Part shown: in pieces, positions 9,468-18,843 of the stretch
Layout of the letters: every line of letters begins with the position of its first letter
Position numbering within the stretch: the first letter of the stretch is position 1
Assembly (NCBI GenBank): GCA_021628825.1
Contig: JAJXRY010000001.1
Coordinates: forward strand, 186,001-250,000
DNA: 64,000 nucleotides
Source of the DNA: Lachnospiraceae bacterium
Lineage (GTDB): Bacteria > Bacillota > Clostridia > Lachnospirales > Lachnospiraceae
Direction of reading: 5' to 3'
Position numbers and translations under genes: made by a program
Notes under the pieces: generated by a model
Seen by the model: only the letters and a program-made list of their open reading frames with translations
The model's database searches: none
Told to the model about the DNA's origin: nothing

Positions 9468-9493
9468 AAAACGAGGGATATAGGTCTCTTTCT
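9452..9493 (+). terminator. Intrinsic terminator of the oadB leader (expression platform)
   Basis: GAGACTTATATCTCTC (9452-9467) pairs with GAGGGATATAGGTCTC (9473-9488) over about 16 positions including G-U pairs, and the stem is followed by TTTCTTT. The 5' arm overlaps the 3' strand of riboswitch stem P1, so the two structures exclude each other. It stands 30 bases before the ATG of oadB. Confidence 0.8.
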
Positions 9494-9522
9494 TTATATT
9501 CCCCTAGAAAAAGGAGGTCATT

Positions 9523-10659
9523 ATGGATTATTTAGTTTCAGGACTGCTGTCCATCACCTGGCAGCAATGGGTCATGTATGTGGTGGGAGCCGTACTCATC
9601 TATCTGGCAGTAAAAAAGGAATTTGAACCATCCCTTCTTATGCCAATGGGCTTTGGTGCCATTCTGGTCAATCTGCCGTCTTCCGGCGTACTTAATCAGA
9701 CGATGGCGGGAATCGGAGAAACCAACGGCATTATTGAGTGGCTGTTTCATGTAGGGATTGATGCTTCCGAAGCACTCCCGATTATTCTGTTTATCGGAAT
9801 CGGAGCCATGATTGATTTTGGTCCGCTCCTGGCGCAGCCGGTATTGTTTTTGTTCGGAGCGGCAGCGCAGTTTGGAATTTTCTTTGCTATCTGCATTGCA
9901 GCACTCATGGGCTTTGATTTAAGAGATGCGGCATCAATCGGAATTATCGGGGCAGCAGACGGGCCGACTTCCATTCTGGTTTCCCAGATCTTTGGATCGA
10001 AATATGTGGGAGCAATTGCCGTGGCAGCGTATTCCTATATGGCACTTGTCCCGATCATCCAACCATTTGCCATTAAGCTTGTGACAACGAAGAAGGAACG
10101 CTGTATTAAGATGCCGTATAATCCGAAGTCCGTATCGAAGACGACAAGGATTTTGTTCCCGATTATCGTGACCTTTATTGCAGGACTGGTTGCACCGATG
10201 AGCGTTTCTTTAGTAGGCTTTCTGATGTTTGGAAATCTGATCCGGGAATGCGGGGTATTACAGAGTCTTTCCGAAACGGCACAGAACCAGCTTGCCAATC
10301 TTATTACTCTGTTACTTGGCATTACGATTTCGTTCAGCATGCGGGCAGAGCAGTTCGTCAGTGTGGATACGATTATGATTATGGCGATCGGACTTGTAGC
10401 ATTTATTTTTGATACCATCGGAGGTGTGCTGTTTGCGAAGCTCTTAAATCTGTTCCGCAGACAGAAGATCAATCCGATGATTGGGGCGGCCGGAATTTCG
10501 GCATTCCCGATGTCTTCCCGTGTGGTGCAGAAGATGGCGCTTAAAGAGGACCCCAGTAATATTCTTATTATGCATGCAGCAGGAGCGAATGTATCCGGTC
10601 AGATTGCTTCGGTGGTAGCCGGCGGCATGGTGATGAGTCTTCTGGCAAATTATTTGTAG
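9523..10659 (+). CDS. oadB: Sodium ion-translocating decarboxylase, beta subunit
   Basis: This is the polytopic membrane subunit of the OadB/GcdB/MmdB family that moves Na+ out of the cell when biotin-bound CO2 is released. The family core GAADGPTSILVSQIFGSKYVG and the C-terminal GISAFPMSSRVVQK and GANVSGQIASVVAGG blocks are intact across about 378 residues with many hydrophobic helices. ATG 9523 follows AAGGAGG by 5 bases. A tiny OadG-like subunit follows, but no alpha (carboxyltransferase) or biotin-carrier gene is in the window, so the decarboxylated substrate cannot be named. It is controlled by the leader at 9345-9493. Confidence 0.93.
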   Translation: MDYLVSGLLSITWQQWVMYVVGAVLIYLAVKKEFEPSLLMPMGFGAILVNLPSSGVLNQTMAGIGETNGIIEWLFHVGIDASEALPIILFIGIGAMIDFGPLLAQPVLFLFGAAAQFGIFFAICIAALMGFDLRDAASIGIIGAADGPTSILVSQIFGSKYVGAIAVAAYSYMALVPIIQPFAIKLVTTKKERCIKMPYNPKSVSKTTRILFPIIVTFIAGLVAPMSVSLVGFLMFGNLIRECGVLQSLSETAQNQLANLITLLLGITISFSMRAEQFVSVDTIMIMAIGLVAFIFDTIGGVLFAKLLNLFRRQKINPMIGAAGISAFPMSSRVVQKMALKEDPSNILIMHAAGANVSGQIASVVAGGMVMSLLANYL

Positions 10660-10754
10660 ACTGCTTAGAGATATGTAGCAGTTTTTATGAATGTGGTTCT
10701 GAATAGACGATATCATCAAATAAATATTCTGATTTTTAAAAAAAGGAGAAAGAT

Positions 10755-10874
10755 ATGGAAAAATTTTTTTGGATATCTTTAGAATTAATGGGAAAAAGGA
10801 ATGCTTGGGATCTTCACGGTCATTATTTTTAATCATGCTGATCGTGATGCTGCTTTCGAAAAATTACTAAGTAA
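10755..10874 (+). CDS. OadG-related small transporter subunit (frame breaks)
   Basis: This very small gene starts at ATG 10755, 6 bases behind AAAGGAG. Removing one base from each of three homopolymers (A-run 10793-10797, T-run near 10826-10830, A-run near 10859-10863) gives a continuous 38-residue protein. It begins MEKFFWISLELMGKGMLG, has one membrane helix and ends KITK. Length, single helix and position right after oadB match the OadG-related small subunits that accompany beta subunits in Clostridia. Such a protein would anchor or stabilise the pump. The reconstruction depends on the three corrections. Confidence 0.65.
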
Positions 10875-10950
10875 ATTGGAGTGATTCGGTAATTGGTGAA
10901 TAAGTAAGGCGAGGTATTACTGAGTTTACCTGGTGGTTACCATAATTCGG

Positions 10951-10981
10951 TTGACATAATGAAAAAAATTTATCCTATACT
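10951..10981 (+). promoter_or_regulatory. Candidate promoter of nrdR
   Basis: TTGACA at 10951-10956 is a perfect -35 and TATACT at 10976-10981 a good -10. The spacing is 19 bases with an A7 run between, which may be miscounted. It lies about 30 bases before the nrdR start. Confidence 0.5.
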
Positions 10982-11012
10982 ATAATAAGCAAATCAGAGG
11001 GGGAACAATCGT

Positions 11013-11462
11013 ATGAAATGTCCGTTTTGTGGTCACGAGAATACCAGAGTTATTGATTCAAGACCTGCCGAGGAAAATAATTCCATCCGCAGACGCCGTG
11101 TTTGTGATGAGTGTGATAAGCGTTTTACCACATATGAGAAGATTGAAACGATACCGCTTATTGTAGTGAAGAAGGATAATAACCGTGAAGCATATGACCG
11201 TACCAAGATTGAGGCCGGGGTATTACGTGCCTGCCATAAGCGTCCGATCAGTGCCGACCAGATCAAAACCCTTGTGGACGAAGTGGAAACCGAGATCTTC
11301 AGCATGGAAGAGAAGGAAGTGCCGAGCCGTGTGATCGGGGAGCTGGTCATGAATAAGCTGAAGGATTTAGAGGCCGTTGCCTATGTCCGTTTTGCTTCCG
11401 TATATCGGGAATTCAAGGACATTAATACCTTTATGGATGAACTGAAAAAGGTGCTTGAGTAA
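11013..11462 (+). CDS. nrdR: Transcriptional repressor NrdR
   Basis: NrdR represses ribonucleotide reductase genes in response to dATP/ATP. The 149-residue protein has the zinc ribbon CPFCGHENTRVIDSR with the second pair CDECDKRF, then an ATP-cone domain (IVVKKDNNREAYDRTKIEAGVLRAC). Length and order are exactly those of the family. GGGGGAAC lies before ATG 11013. The gene is unbroken. No ribonucleotide reductase gene is in the window, so its targets are elsewhere. Confidence 0.96.
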   Translation: MKCPFCGHENTRVIDSRPAEENNSIRRRRVCDECDKRFTTYEKIETIPLIVVKKDNNREAYDRTKIEAGVLRACHKRPISADQIKTLVDEVETEIFSMEEKEVPSRVIGELVMNKLKDLEAVAYVRFASVYREFKDINTFMDELKKVLE

Positions 11463-11481
11463 AAATGAATATGTCATAACG

Positions 11482-11512
11482 CAAGGTACATGGGAAACCA
11501 TGTACCTTTTTC
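11482..11512 (+). terminator. Terminator after nrdR
   Basis: AAGGTACATGG and CCATGTACCTTTTT form an 11-bp stem with a small loop and a T-run, 20 bases behind the nrdR stop. Repeat copy B begins at the end of the T-run. Confidence 0.85.
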
Positions 11513-11646
11513 ATGTAGAGCACTTAACGAAAGCGAGCAACAGGCGAAGCTTGAGATTAGTGCAAACGGTACATGTGCACTTAATGAGAACAAGCATAGC
11601 GAAGGTCGAATTTAGTGCAGCAGGTACATGTAGAGCACTTAGCAGA
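11512..11646. repeat. Hairpin-forming intergenic repeat, copy B
   Basis: This second copy of the element at 5986-6129 again starts CATGTAGAGCACTTA directly after a terminator and ends where that 15-mer recurs (11627). It keeps the internal GCACTTA/TTAGTGC and GTGCACTTAA/TTTAGTGCA pairings, although the loop sequences differ. Paired changes that keep the stems suggest selection on structure. Confidence 0.75.
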
Positions 11647-11660
11647 TAGAATCATTTGTT

Positions 11661-11756
11661 GCCAACTGACGGAGTTTTTGTCGCCAATCGTCGGAAAAAT
11701 ATTTAGCCAATCGTCGGAAATTTATTGTGAAAAAATTTTTTTTATGGGGTAGAATA
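11661..11756 (+). promoter_or_regulatory. Three phased direct repeats and possible promoter before the DUF4143 gene
   Basis: GCCAACTGACGGA (11661), GCCAATCGTCGGA (11683) and GCCAATCGTCGGA (11706) recur every 22-23 bases, about two helical turns. They stand just upstream of a weak promoter (TTGTGA 11725-11730, TAGAAT 11751-11756; the spacing of 20 may be inflated by A and T runs). They look like an array of operator sites; the regulator is unknown. Confidence 0.45.
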
Positions 11757-11788
11757 TAGACAGCATAAATGGAAATGAGGTGTTCTGA

Positions 11789-13064
11789 ATGAAGAACTAC
11801 AGGAAAAGAATTGCCGATGATATTTTGATGAGAAAACTGGAAGGCAAAGGTGCAGTGCTGATTGAAGGTCCGAAGTGGTGTGGCAAAACAACAACTGCGG
11901 AACAGATTGCTGCCAGTATTTTATATATGGATGAACCCGAAAAGAAAGAACAGAACATCACCATGTCTGAACTAAATCCCCAAACGACTGCTAAAGGGTG
12001 CAGCCCCCAGACTGATTGATGAATGGCAGCTTGCCCCCAAGCTATGGGATGCAATCCGGTTTGAGGTTGACCATCGTGGTGAAACCGGACAGTTTGTACT
12101 AACAGGTTCTGCCGTTCCTGCTGATACCAGAGAAATTACGCATTCCGGAACCGGACGTTTTACCTGGCTGACAATGAGGCCAATGAGTCTGTATGAATCA
12201 GGAGATTCAACGGGGGAGGTTTGTCTGGCAGATTTGTTTTCCGGCACATCGGAGATTGAGGGAGATTCCAATTTAAGCATTGACCGTCTGGCATTCCTTG
12301 TGTGCCGTGGAGGATGGCCGCAGGTAGTGGATATGCGTGATGAGATTGCTTTGGATCAGGCGATGGATTACTATGATGCAGTTGTACACTCGGATATTAA
12401 CCGTGCCGACAATGTACAGAAGAATCCAGAAAGAGTAAAACGCCTTATGCGTTCCTACGCAAGAAACCAAGGTGGTCAGGTTCCCAATACCGTGCTTGCA
12501 CAGGATGTTGCAGCAAGTGAGGAGATGCCAATCAGTGAAGAAACGGTTGCAGCTTATGTGAGTGCCCTCCGGAAAATTTTTGTAGTAGAGGACATGCCTG
12601 CCTGGAATCCTAATCTGAGGTCTAAAACGGCAATTCGCTCATCGGATACCCGTTATTATGTTGATCCGTCTATTGCTGCTGCCGCTCTAGGCATCGGCCC
12701 GAACGATTTGATCAATGACCTGAAGACTTTTGGATTTCTGTTTGAAACCCTCTGTATCAGAGACTTGCGTGTTTTTGCGGATGCGCTGAACGGAGAGGTT
12801 TACCACTACCGGGATAAAGATGGACAGGAATGTGATGCGGTGATTCATTTAAGAAATGGTAAATACGGTCTTATTGAAATTAAGCTTGGGGGCGATAAAC
12901 TCATTGAGGAAGGGGTTAAAAGTCTGAAATCAATGGAGGCTAAAATTGATACCGATAAGATGAATGCGCCTTCATTTCTTATGGTTTTGACAGGAACCGG
13001 GGACTATGCATATCGCAGGCAGGATGGAGTATATGTTGTGCCCATTGGCAGCCTGAAGAATTGA
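11789..13064 (+). CDS. DUF4143-family ATP-binding protein (one frame break)
   Basis: This is an AAA-type ATPase of the common bacterial family with an N-terminal P-loop domain and C-terminal DUF4143. The P-loop is GPKWCGKTT (residues about 25-33), Walker B is RLIDEWQ, and the sensor region is FVLTGSAVP. The C-terminal part has the nuclease-like QECDAVIHLRNGKYGLIEIK motif. The frame breaks at the G-run near 11996-11998; dropping one G restores KGAAPRLIDEWQ. The corrected length is about 424 residues. The role is not established for the family. It stands alone between a repeat element and the opp operon and may be accessory. Confidence 0.85.
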
Positions 13065-13115
13065 TTAAGATATTATGGGTGGGATAAGAAGAGTGTATTT
13101 ATTTTTCGTACACTA

Positions 13116-13166
13116 TTGATTTTTTTTATCTTTTTGTATAGAATGTAAGAGCGTTAAAAATTTAAC
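13116..13166 (+). promoter_or_regulatory. Promoter and dyad operator of the opp operon
   Basis: TTGATT (13116-13121) and TAGAAT (13139-13144) are 17 bases apart. A perfect dyad CGTTAAAAATTTAACG follows at about 13152-13167, where a bound repressor would block transcription. The operator reading is inference. Confidence 0.55.
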
Positions 13167-13212
13167 GTACCCACTAAAACTAAATATGGAAAGTGAGAAA
13201 GGAATGAAAGAC

Positions 13213-14731
13213 ATGAAGAAGAGAAGCTTTAAAGCAGTTCTTTTACTGTTCGTGTTGACGACACTTACTATTGCACTGGGCGGATGCTCAGGTGATAAGA
13301 AAGGAGACAGTTCCTCTCAAATCACGATCGGAATACCTCAGGACTTAGAGGACAGTCTTGACCCCCACAAGATGGTGGCGGCAGGAACAAGAGAGGTATT
13401 GTTCAACATTTTTGAAGGACTTGTAAAGGTTACAAGCGATGGTGATTTTGTCCCTGCAGTAGCAAGCTCGTATGAAGAAACCGAAGGAGGTAAGGTCTAT
13501 ACCTTTACCTTAAGAGACAATGTAAAGTTCCATGACGGAAGCACGGTAACCGCAGAGGATGTGAAATTTTCCCTGGATAAATGCGCCGATACCAGTGCTG
13601 GTGAACCTCTGGTAGCGGCGTTTTCTAATATTGACAGTGTCAATATTTTAGATGACAAGACCGTACAGGTGGTATTGAAGGAAGCTGATACCGAGTTCCT
13701 TGCCTATATGACAACGGCAATCATCCCGGCATCCAACCAGAATCCGGACACCAACCCGATCGGAACCGGTCCCTATAAGTTCGTATCCCGTTCCCCGCAG
13801 GAGAACTTCGTGATGGAACGCTTTGACGATTACTGGGGCGAACCTGCTTATATTAAGGATGTAACACTTAAGATCTGCGCCAATGCCGATACCATCGTAA
13901 TGGATTTAGAAGGCGGCTCCATTGATATGTTTGCAAGAGTAACCGCTACCCAGGCCGCAGAGTTATCCGACAACTTTAATGTATTAGAGGGAACCATGAA
14001 CCTCGTACAGGCGTTATACCTGAACAATGCGGAAGCTCCGTTTGACAATGAAAAGGTTCGTCAGGCTCTCTGCTATGCGATTGACCCGCAGGAAATTATG
14101 ATGATGGTTTCCGATGGAAAGGGTGCTGAGGTAGGAAGCAGTATGTTCCCGGCATTCGGCAAGTATTTTATGCCGGAATTGAATGACACCTATAACACCG
14201 ATATTGAAAAAGCCAAAGAACTGTTAAAAGAGGCAGGCTATGAAGACGGATTTTCCTTTACGATTACCGTACCTTCCAACTACCAGCCGCACATTGATAC
14301 CGCGCAGGTACTTGTGGAAGAGTTCAAGAAAATCGGTGTCGATGCCCAGATCCAGTTAGTGGAATGGGATAGCTGGTTAAGTGATGTTTACCAGAACAGA
14401 CAGTTCCAGTCTACCCTTGTTGGTGTCGATGCGTCCAACATTACCGGTTCTGCCATGTTACAGAGATTTACCTCCGATAATGCGAAGAACTTTATCAATT
14501 ACAGCAATGCCGATTATGATGCTGCTTTTGAAAAAGCAATCAGCAGCACCGATGATGACGAAAAAGACCACCTATTATAAGGAATGTGAACGGATTCTGT
14601 CTGAAACCGCAGCCAACGTTTATATTCAGGACTTACCGGAGTTCGTGGCATTAAATAAGAAGTATACCGGATATGAGTTCTATCCGCTTTATATTCAGGA
14701 TATTGCGAAGATCCGTCTGGCAGATCAATAA
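13213..14731 (+). CDS. oppA: Peptide ABC transporter substrate-binding lipoprotein (frame break)
   Basis: This is an extracellular solute-binding protein of family 5 that captures oligo- or dipeptides for the OppBCDF importer. A lipoprotein signal peptide ends at the lipobox LGGC about 24 residues after ATG 13213. The family core follows (FHDGSTVTAEDVKFSLDK, NPIGTGPYKFV, VRQALCYAIDP). A break near 14560 in the A-run of GAAAAAGACC separates the last 50 residues; one A fewer restores EKTTYYKECERI. ATG 13213 is favoured for its AAAGGA spacing, with in-frame ATGs at 13186 and 13204. Substrate choice within the family cannot be read from sequence. Confidence 0.88.
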
Positions 14732-14790
14732 ATAAAAGCAGATTTACTTTTTGAGAAGAAAACAGGATTTGAGGAAAGGAAGGCAGGACC

Positions 14791-15732
14791 ATGAAATATG
14801 TAGTTCGTAAAATACTGACAACGATATTGACACTGTTAGCAGTGACGTTTTTCGTGTTCCTGTCCTTCCATGTCATTTCCGGGGATCCGGCCTCCTCTAT
14901 GCTCGGTACGGAAGCAACGCCGCAGAAGGTTGCTGCACTGCGGGAAGAGCTTGGATTAAACGATCCGGTGATTGTCCAGTATGGAAGATGGGCAGCTGGA
15001 CTTCTTCATGGAGACATGGGAACCTCCTACAGTTACCGGATGCCGGTTACCGGAATGGTTGCCAATAAGATTCCGGTGACGATTACACTGACCCTGATGG
15101 CGTTTGTACTGATGGTGGTGATTTCAATTCCGCTTGGTATTTATACGGCAAAGCATGAGGGAGGTGTCGTGGACCGGGTGATTTATATTATCAATCAGAT
15201 TATTATGGCGATTCCGCCGTTCTTTTCGGGAATCTTGATTACGTTAATATTCGGAAGAATATTTAAGCTGTTTACACCGGGAGGCTATGTATCCTATGAA
15301 AAGGATTTTGCTGGTTTTGTCGGTTATCTCTTTTTCCCGGCAGCTGCGATTGCACTTCCGAAAGCCGCGATGGCCGTGAAGCTCCTTCGAAGCTCCGTAA
15401 TTAAGGAAGCGAAGCTGGATTATGTGCGTACCGCATACAGCCGTGGAAACCGGACGAATGATGTTTTATATAAGCATGTATTAAAGAATGCATTGATTCC
15501 GGTGGTGACTTTCTTAGGGATGGCACTTGCAGATATGATTGCAGGAAGTATTATTATTGAGCAGGTTTTCAGTATTCCGGGACTTGGAAGAATTCTGCTG
15601 ACCTCAATTTCGAACAGAGACTATCCGGTTGTCATGGCTGTGATTGTCTGCATAGCAGTTCTGGTACTTGTGGTGAATATGGCGGTTGATCTGATCTATG
15701 GACTGATTGATCCCAGAATTACAGCAGAGTAG
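14791..15732 (+). CDS. oppB: Peptide ABC transporter permease OppB
   Basis: OppB forms half of the membrane channel of the peptide importer. The 313-residue protein has an N-terminal helix, the BPD domain and the EAA loop (DYVRTAYSRGNRTNDVLYKHVLKNALIPVV), which couples to the ATPases. The C-terminal EQVFSIPGLGRILLTSI block is typical of OppB/DppB. It is intact, is preceded by GAGGAAAGG, and is followed 9 bases later by oppC. Confidence 0.94.
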   Translation: MKYVVRKILTTILTLLAVTFFVFLSFHVISGDPASSMLGTEATPQKVAALREELGLNDPVIVQYGRWAAGLLHGDMGTSYSYRMPVTGMVANKIPVTITLTLMAFVLMVVISIPLGIYTAKHEGGVVDRVIYIINQIIMAIPPFFSGILITLIFGRIFKLFTPGGYVSYEKDFAGFVGYLFFPAAAIALPKAAMAVKLLRSSVIKEAKLDYVRTAYSRGNRTNDVLYKHVLKNALIPVVTFLGMALADMIAGSIIIEQVFSIPGLGRILLTSISNRDYPVVMAVIVCIAVLVLVVNMAVDLIYGLIDPRITAE

Positions 15733-15741
15733 GGTGAAAGA

Positions 15742-16544
15742 ATGAAAAATGTAAAGAAAAATTACAATTTAATTCTTGGCGGAGCAATCACCGCAGTGAT
15801 GCTTCTTTTTGATTCTGACCGGCTTTTTTTCTGGACGCCTTATGATCCGGAAAGCATGGAGGCTGCGAATAAGTTTGCAGGGATTTTCCCTGGCACATCC
15901 GCTGGGATGTGATAATTTTGGAAGAGATATTTTGAGCAGGGTGATGAAGGGTGCGGGAACCACATTTCTTGTTGCGCTTGGAACCGTGCTGATCGGAACT
16001 GCGTTTGGTGTCCTGATCGGGGCATTTACCGGTTATTTTGGAGGTACCATCGATGAAATCCTGATGCGGATCATCGATGCTGTTTTTGCGTTTCCGAGTA
16101 TTTTACTGGCATTGGTATTTATTTCACTTCTCGGAACGGGAACCTATCAGGTGGTGATTGCACTTGGTATCGCCTTTATTCCCAGCTTTTCGAGAATTGT
16201 ACGAAGTGAATTTCTGAAATATAAAAATATGGATTATGTAAAGAACGCGCGCCTGCAGGGGGCATCCCATCTGAGGATTATGTTTGTGCATATTCTTCCG
16301 AATACGGTAAGCGTACTGTTATCTTCGATTATGATTGGGTTTAATAACGCCGTTCTGGCAGAGGCCGGAATGAGCTTTTTTGGGAATTGGTGTACAGCCG
16401 CCGGCACCGAGCCTTGGGCGCATGCTTTCCGAGGCGCAGAGCTTTTTGTTCCGTGTGCCGAATTATGCACTGGGACCGGGGTGTGCCATTATTCTGATGG
16501 TACTTGGATTCAGTCTGTTGAGCGACGGATTGAAGAAGGAGTAA
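15742..16544 (+). CDS. oppC: Peptide ABC transporter permease OppC (several frame breaks)
   Basis: OppC is the second channel half of the importer. With corrections at T-runs near 15807-15812, 15827-15833 and 15890 and at two sites beyond 16378, a normal OppC of about 265 residues results. It starts at ATG 15742 with one helix and PYDPESM, continues with HPLGCDNFGRDILSRV and the EAA loop (DYVKNARLQGASHLRIMFVHILPN), and ends LLSDGLKKE. The central part (about 15900-16375) reads without interruption. The breaks are all at homopolymers, so the gene is most likely functional. Confidence 0.85.
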
Positions 16545-16605
16545 GGATAATAAGAAGAAATACGGTACTGAGCAGTTACGAAATAAGAAACAGGCAGGTG
16601 TTGAA

Positions 16606-17417
16606 ATGGCAGAGCCTTTATTATTGGAAGTAAAAAGATTTGAATATTGAATTCCACGATCATCTGATTCCGGAAACGGTAGTGTATGACTTCGATCTGG
16701 AACTTAAGCCTGGGGAGATTGTCGGCCTGGTGGGAGAATCCGGTTCCGGCAAGTCCATGAGTGCACTTGCGATTGCAGGACTTTTAAGCCGCCGAGATAT
16801 GCATAAGAAGGGACAGATTCTGTTTGACGGACTGGATCTGTTAACCTGTGAACGCTCCCAGCTCCGCAAAAATTCAGGGTAATGAAATCAGCATGATTTT
16901 TTTCAGGAACCGATGACTTCTTTAAATCCGGTGAAACGGATTGGATGGCAGATCGAAGAATCGCTGCGGATCCATACGGAACTTAATAAGGAAGAGCGTT
17001 ATCAGAAAGCGATTGAAATGATGAAGGAAGTGGAGCTCCCGGATCCTGAACGGCTTTACCGGCAGTATCCACATGAATTATCCGGTGGTATGCGGCAGAG
17101 AGTGATGATTGCGGCAGCCATGATCTGCAATCCACGGATTCTGATTGCAGATGAACCAACAACGGCATTGGATGTAACTATTCAGGCACAGATTGTAGAG
17201 CTGTTAAAGCGGATGAACCGGGAGAAGCAGACGTCGATTCTGTTTATCTCCCATGATTTAAGTCTGGTAAAAGCAGCTTTGTGAACGGGTACTTGTGATG
17301 AAGGGCGGCTATATTGTGGAGACCGGGCCGACGCAGGAGGTCTTTGCACACCCGAAGGAAGAATATACGAAGCGTCTGATTGCAGCAATACCAAAGGTGG
17401 AAAGAAATGGAAAATAA
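16606..17417 (+). CDS. oppD: Peptide ABC transporter ATPase OppD (several frame breaks)
   Basis: OppD is one of the two cytoplasmic ATPases of the importer. It has Walker [10 protein letters not shown]-loop [10 protein letters not shown], signature LSGGMRQRV, Walker [13 protein letters not shown] and the H-loop FISHDL. Breaks lie at the A-run near 16634, the A-run near 16869, the T-run near 16896-16902 and around 17275 (an extra G before CAGCTTTGTG). After correction the protein is about 268 residues, shorter than long OppD forms that carry a C-terminal iron-sulphur region. Its stop overlaps the oppF start (ATGGAAAATAA), so the two are translationally coupled. Confidence 0.87.
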
Positions 17418-18162
17418 TATTCTGACGGTCAGGGACGTGAATGTGTCCTACAAAAATCAGAAAAAGAATATATTCAGTAAAACGACGTACCAGCATGTCC
17501 TTAAGGATGTTTCCTTTGAGATGAAGGAGGGCGAAATCTTAGGGCTGGTCGGAGAGAGCGGCTGTGGAAAGTCGACGCTTGCCAAGGCGATCCTGGGACT
17601 CATTCCCTATACCGGAGAAATCGCCCATGCATCGAAATTCCCTCAGATGGTTTTTCAGGATCCATACGGATCGTTAAATCCGTCTAAGACCATCGGCTGG
17701 ATTATGGAAGAGCCTTTGCGCCTGCGGGGGCCGCAGGGGGGCGAACTCTTAAAACCGGAAGAACGTAAGGAACGGGTAATTGCCATGCTGCACCGGGTAG
17801 GTCTTGATGAAAAGCTGATCGACCGTTATCCGAATCAGTTGTCCGGTGGACAGCGGCAGAGAATCTGTATCGGCACGGCACTCATGCAGGAACCCAGGCT
17901 CCTGATTGCAGATGAGCCGGTATCTGCCCTTGATGTAACCATTCAGGCCCAGGTACTGGAACTTCTGAAACAACTGAAAGAGGAGATGGGCTTATCCATT
18001 TTATTTATTTCCCATGATCTCCGGGTCGTTTATCAGATGTGTAATCATGTGATGATTATGCAGAAGGGACAGTTCGTGGAAATGGGAACGCCCGATGAAA
18101 TTTATTTTGCACCGAAGGATCCGTATACGAAGAAATTACTTGAATCCGCCGGAATTGAATAG
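17407..18162 (+). CDS. oppF: Peptide ABC transporter ATPase OppF
   Basis: OppF is the second ATPase. The unbroken 251-residue protein starts at ATG 17407 and carries Walker [11 protein letters not shown]-loop [15 protein letters not shown], signature LSGGQRQRI, Walker [13 protein letters not shown] and H-loop FISHDL. It ends the oppABCDF operon; all five parts of a peptide importer are therefore present in canonical order. Confidence 0.94.
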   Translation: MENNILTVRDVNVSYKNQKKNIFSKTTYQHVLKDVSFEMKEGEILGLVGESGCGKSTLAKAILGLIPYTGEIAHASKFPQMVFQDPYGSLNPSKTIGWIMEEPLRLRGPQGGELLKPEERKERVIAMLHRVGLDEKLIDRYPNQLSGGQRQRICIGTALMQEPRLLIADEPVSALDVTIQAQVLELLKQLKEEMGLSILFISHDLRVVYQMCNHVMIMQKGQFVEMGTPDEIYFAPKDPYTKKLLESAGIE

Positions 18163-18350
18163 AATGTGTCCATCCGGGATCATGAAAATTTTAAACTCTC
18201 CCTTGAGGTTTTGCATAAAATGTCCGATATAATACTTGAACTTAAGTAAATGAGAATTTTTGTCTCCCATATTTAAGTGGAATTGTTGCAATACAGAGGT
18301 TATCGTAGTAAAATATTAAGATAACAACGTTTCGGAAGGTGGTGAGAGTA

Positions 18351-18755
18351 ATGGGCATACAGATCTATCAGGGAATGGGAAGTCTTTCAACCTATTCGAA
18401 TTATAAAAGACCGGAGATCAAGCAGGTCAGCGAAGAGGAAGTAAGACGCCAGGATCAGGAACAGCAGCAGGCAGCCCTGCAGCAGAGTACCCCGGATTAT
18501 TCCCGTATGGCAGACTTCGCAGCGCAGGATCGCAGAACGAAGGCAGCCGATCTTGAGAACATTTCTCTTACTTTTAATAAAACAGACAGCTTCGATTATC
18601 TGGGAAGCGAAAGCGGACTGGAGAATCTCGATGTTATGAAGGCTGTCTCTGATATGCGTAAAGATGAAGTGTTACAGGAATACCAGTATTTTGTTGGAAG
18701 CTCACAGAATTTTGCATTCCAGTCAGAAGATGGTGTTGTGATTCCCAAGTTTTAA
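18351..18755 (+). CDS. Hypothetical protein, 134 residues
   Basis: I do not recognise this protein. ATG 18351 follows AAGGTGG. The product is soluble, without signal peptide or membrane helix, and has a glutamine-rich stretch (RRQDQEQQQAALQQS, residues 36-50). The rest is polar and ends VVIPKF. The intact frame, good ribosome site and following terminator support a real gene. It lies alone between the opp operon and yqeG. Confidence 0.7.
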   Translation: MGIQIYQGMGSLSTYSNYKRPEIKQVSEEEVRRQDQEQQQAALQQSTPDYSRMADFAAQDRRTKAADLENISLTFNKTDSFDYLGSESGLENLDVMKAVSDMRKDEVLQEYQYFVGSSQNFAFQSEDGVVIPKF

Positions 18756-18788
18756 GGGAAGGAAACACTTTTGAATCCGTAAAGAATC

Positions 18789-18823
18789 ATACCCCTTGCT
18801 CTATGTAAGGGGTATTTATATTT
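18789..18823 (+). terminator. Terminator between the 134-residue hypothetical gene and yqeG
   Basis: ATACCCCTT and AAGGGGTAT form a 9-bp stem around a 9-base loop, followed by TTATATTT. Confidence 0.75.
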
Positions 18824-18843
18824 AATCTCAGAGGAGAAATCAC

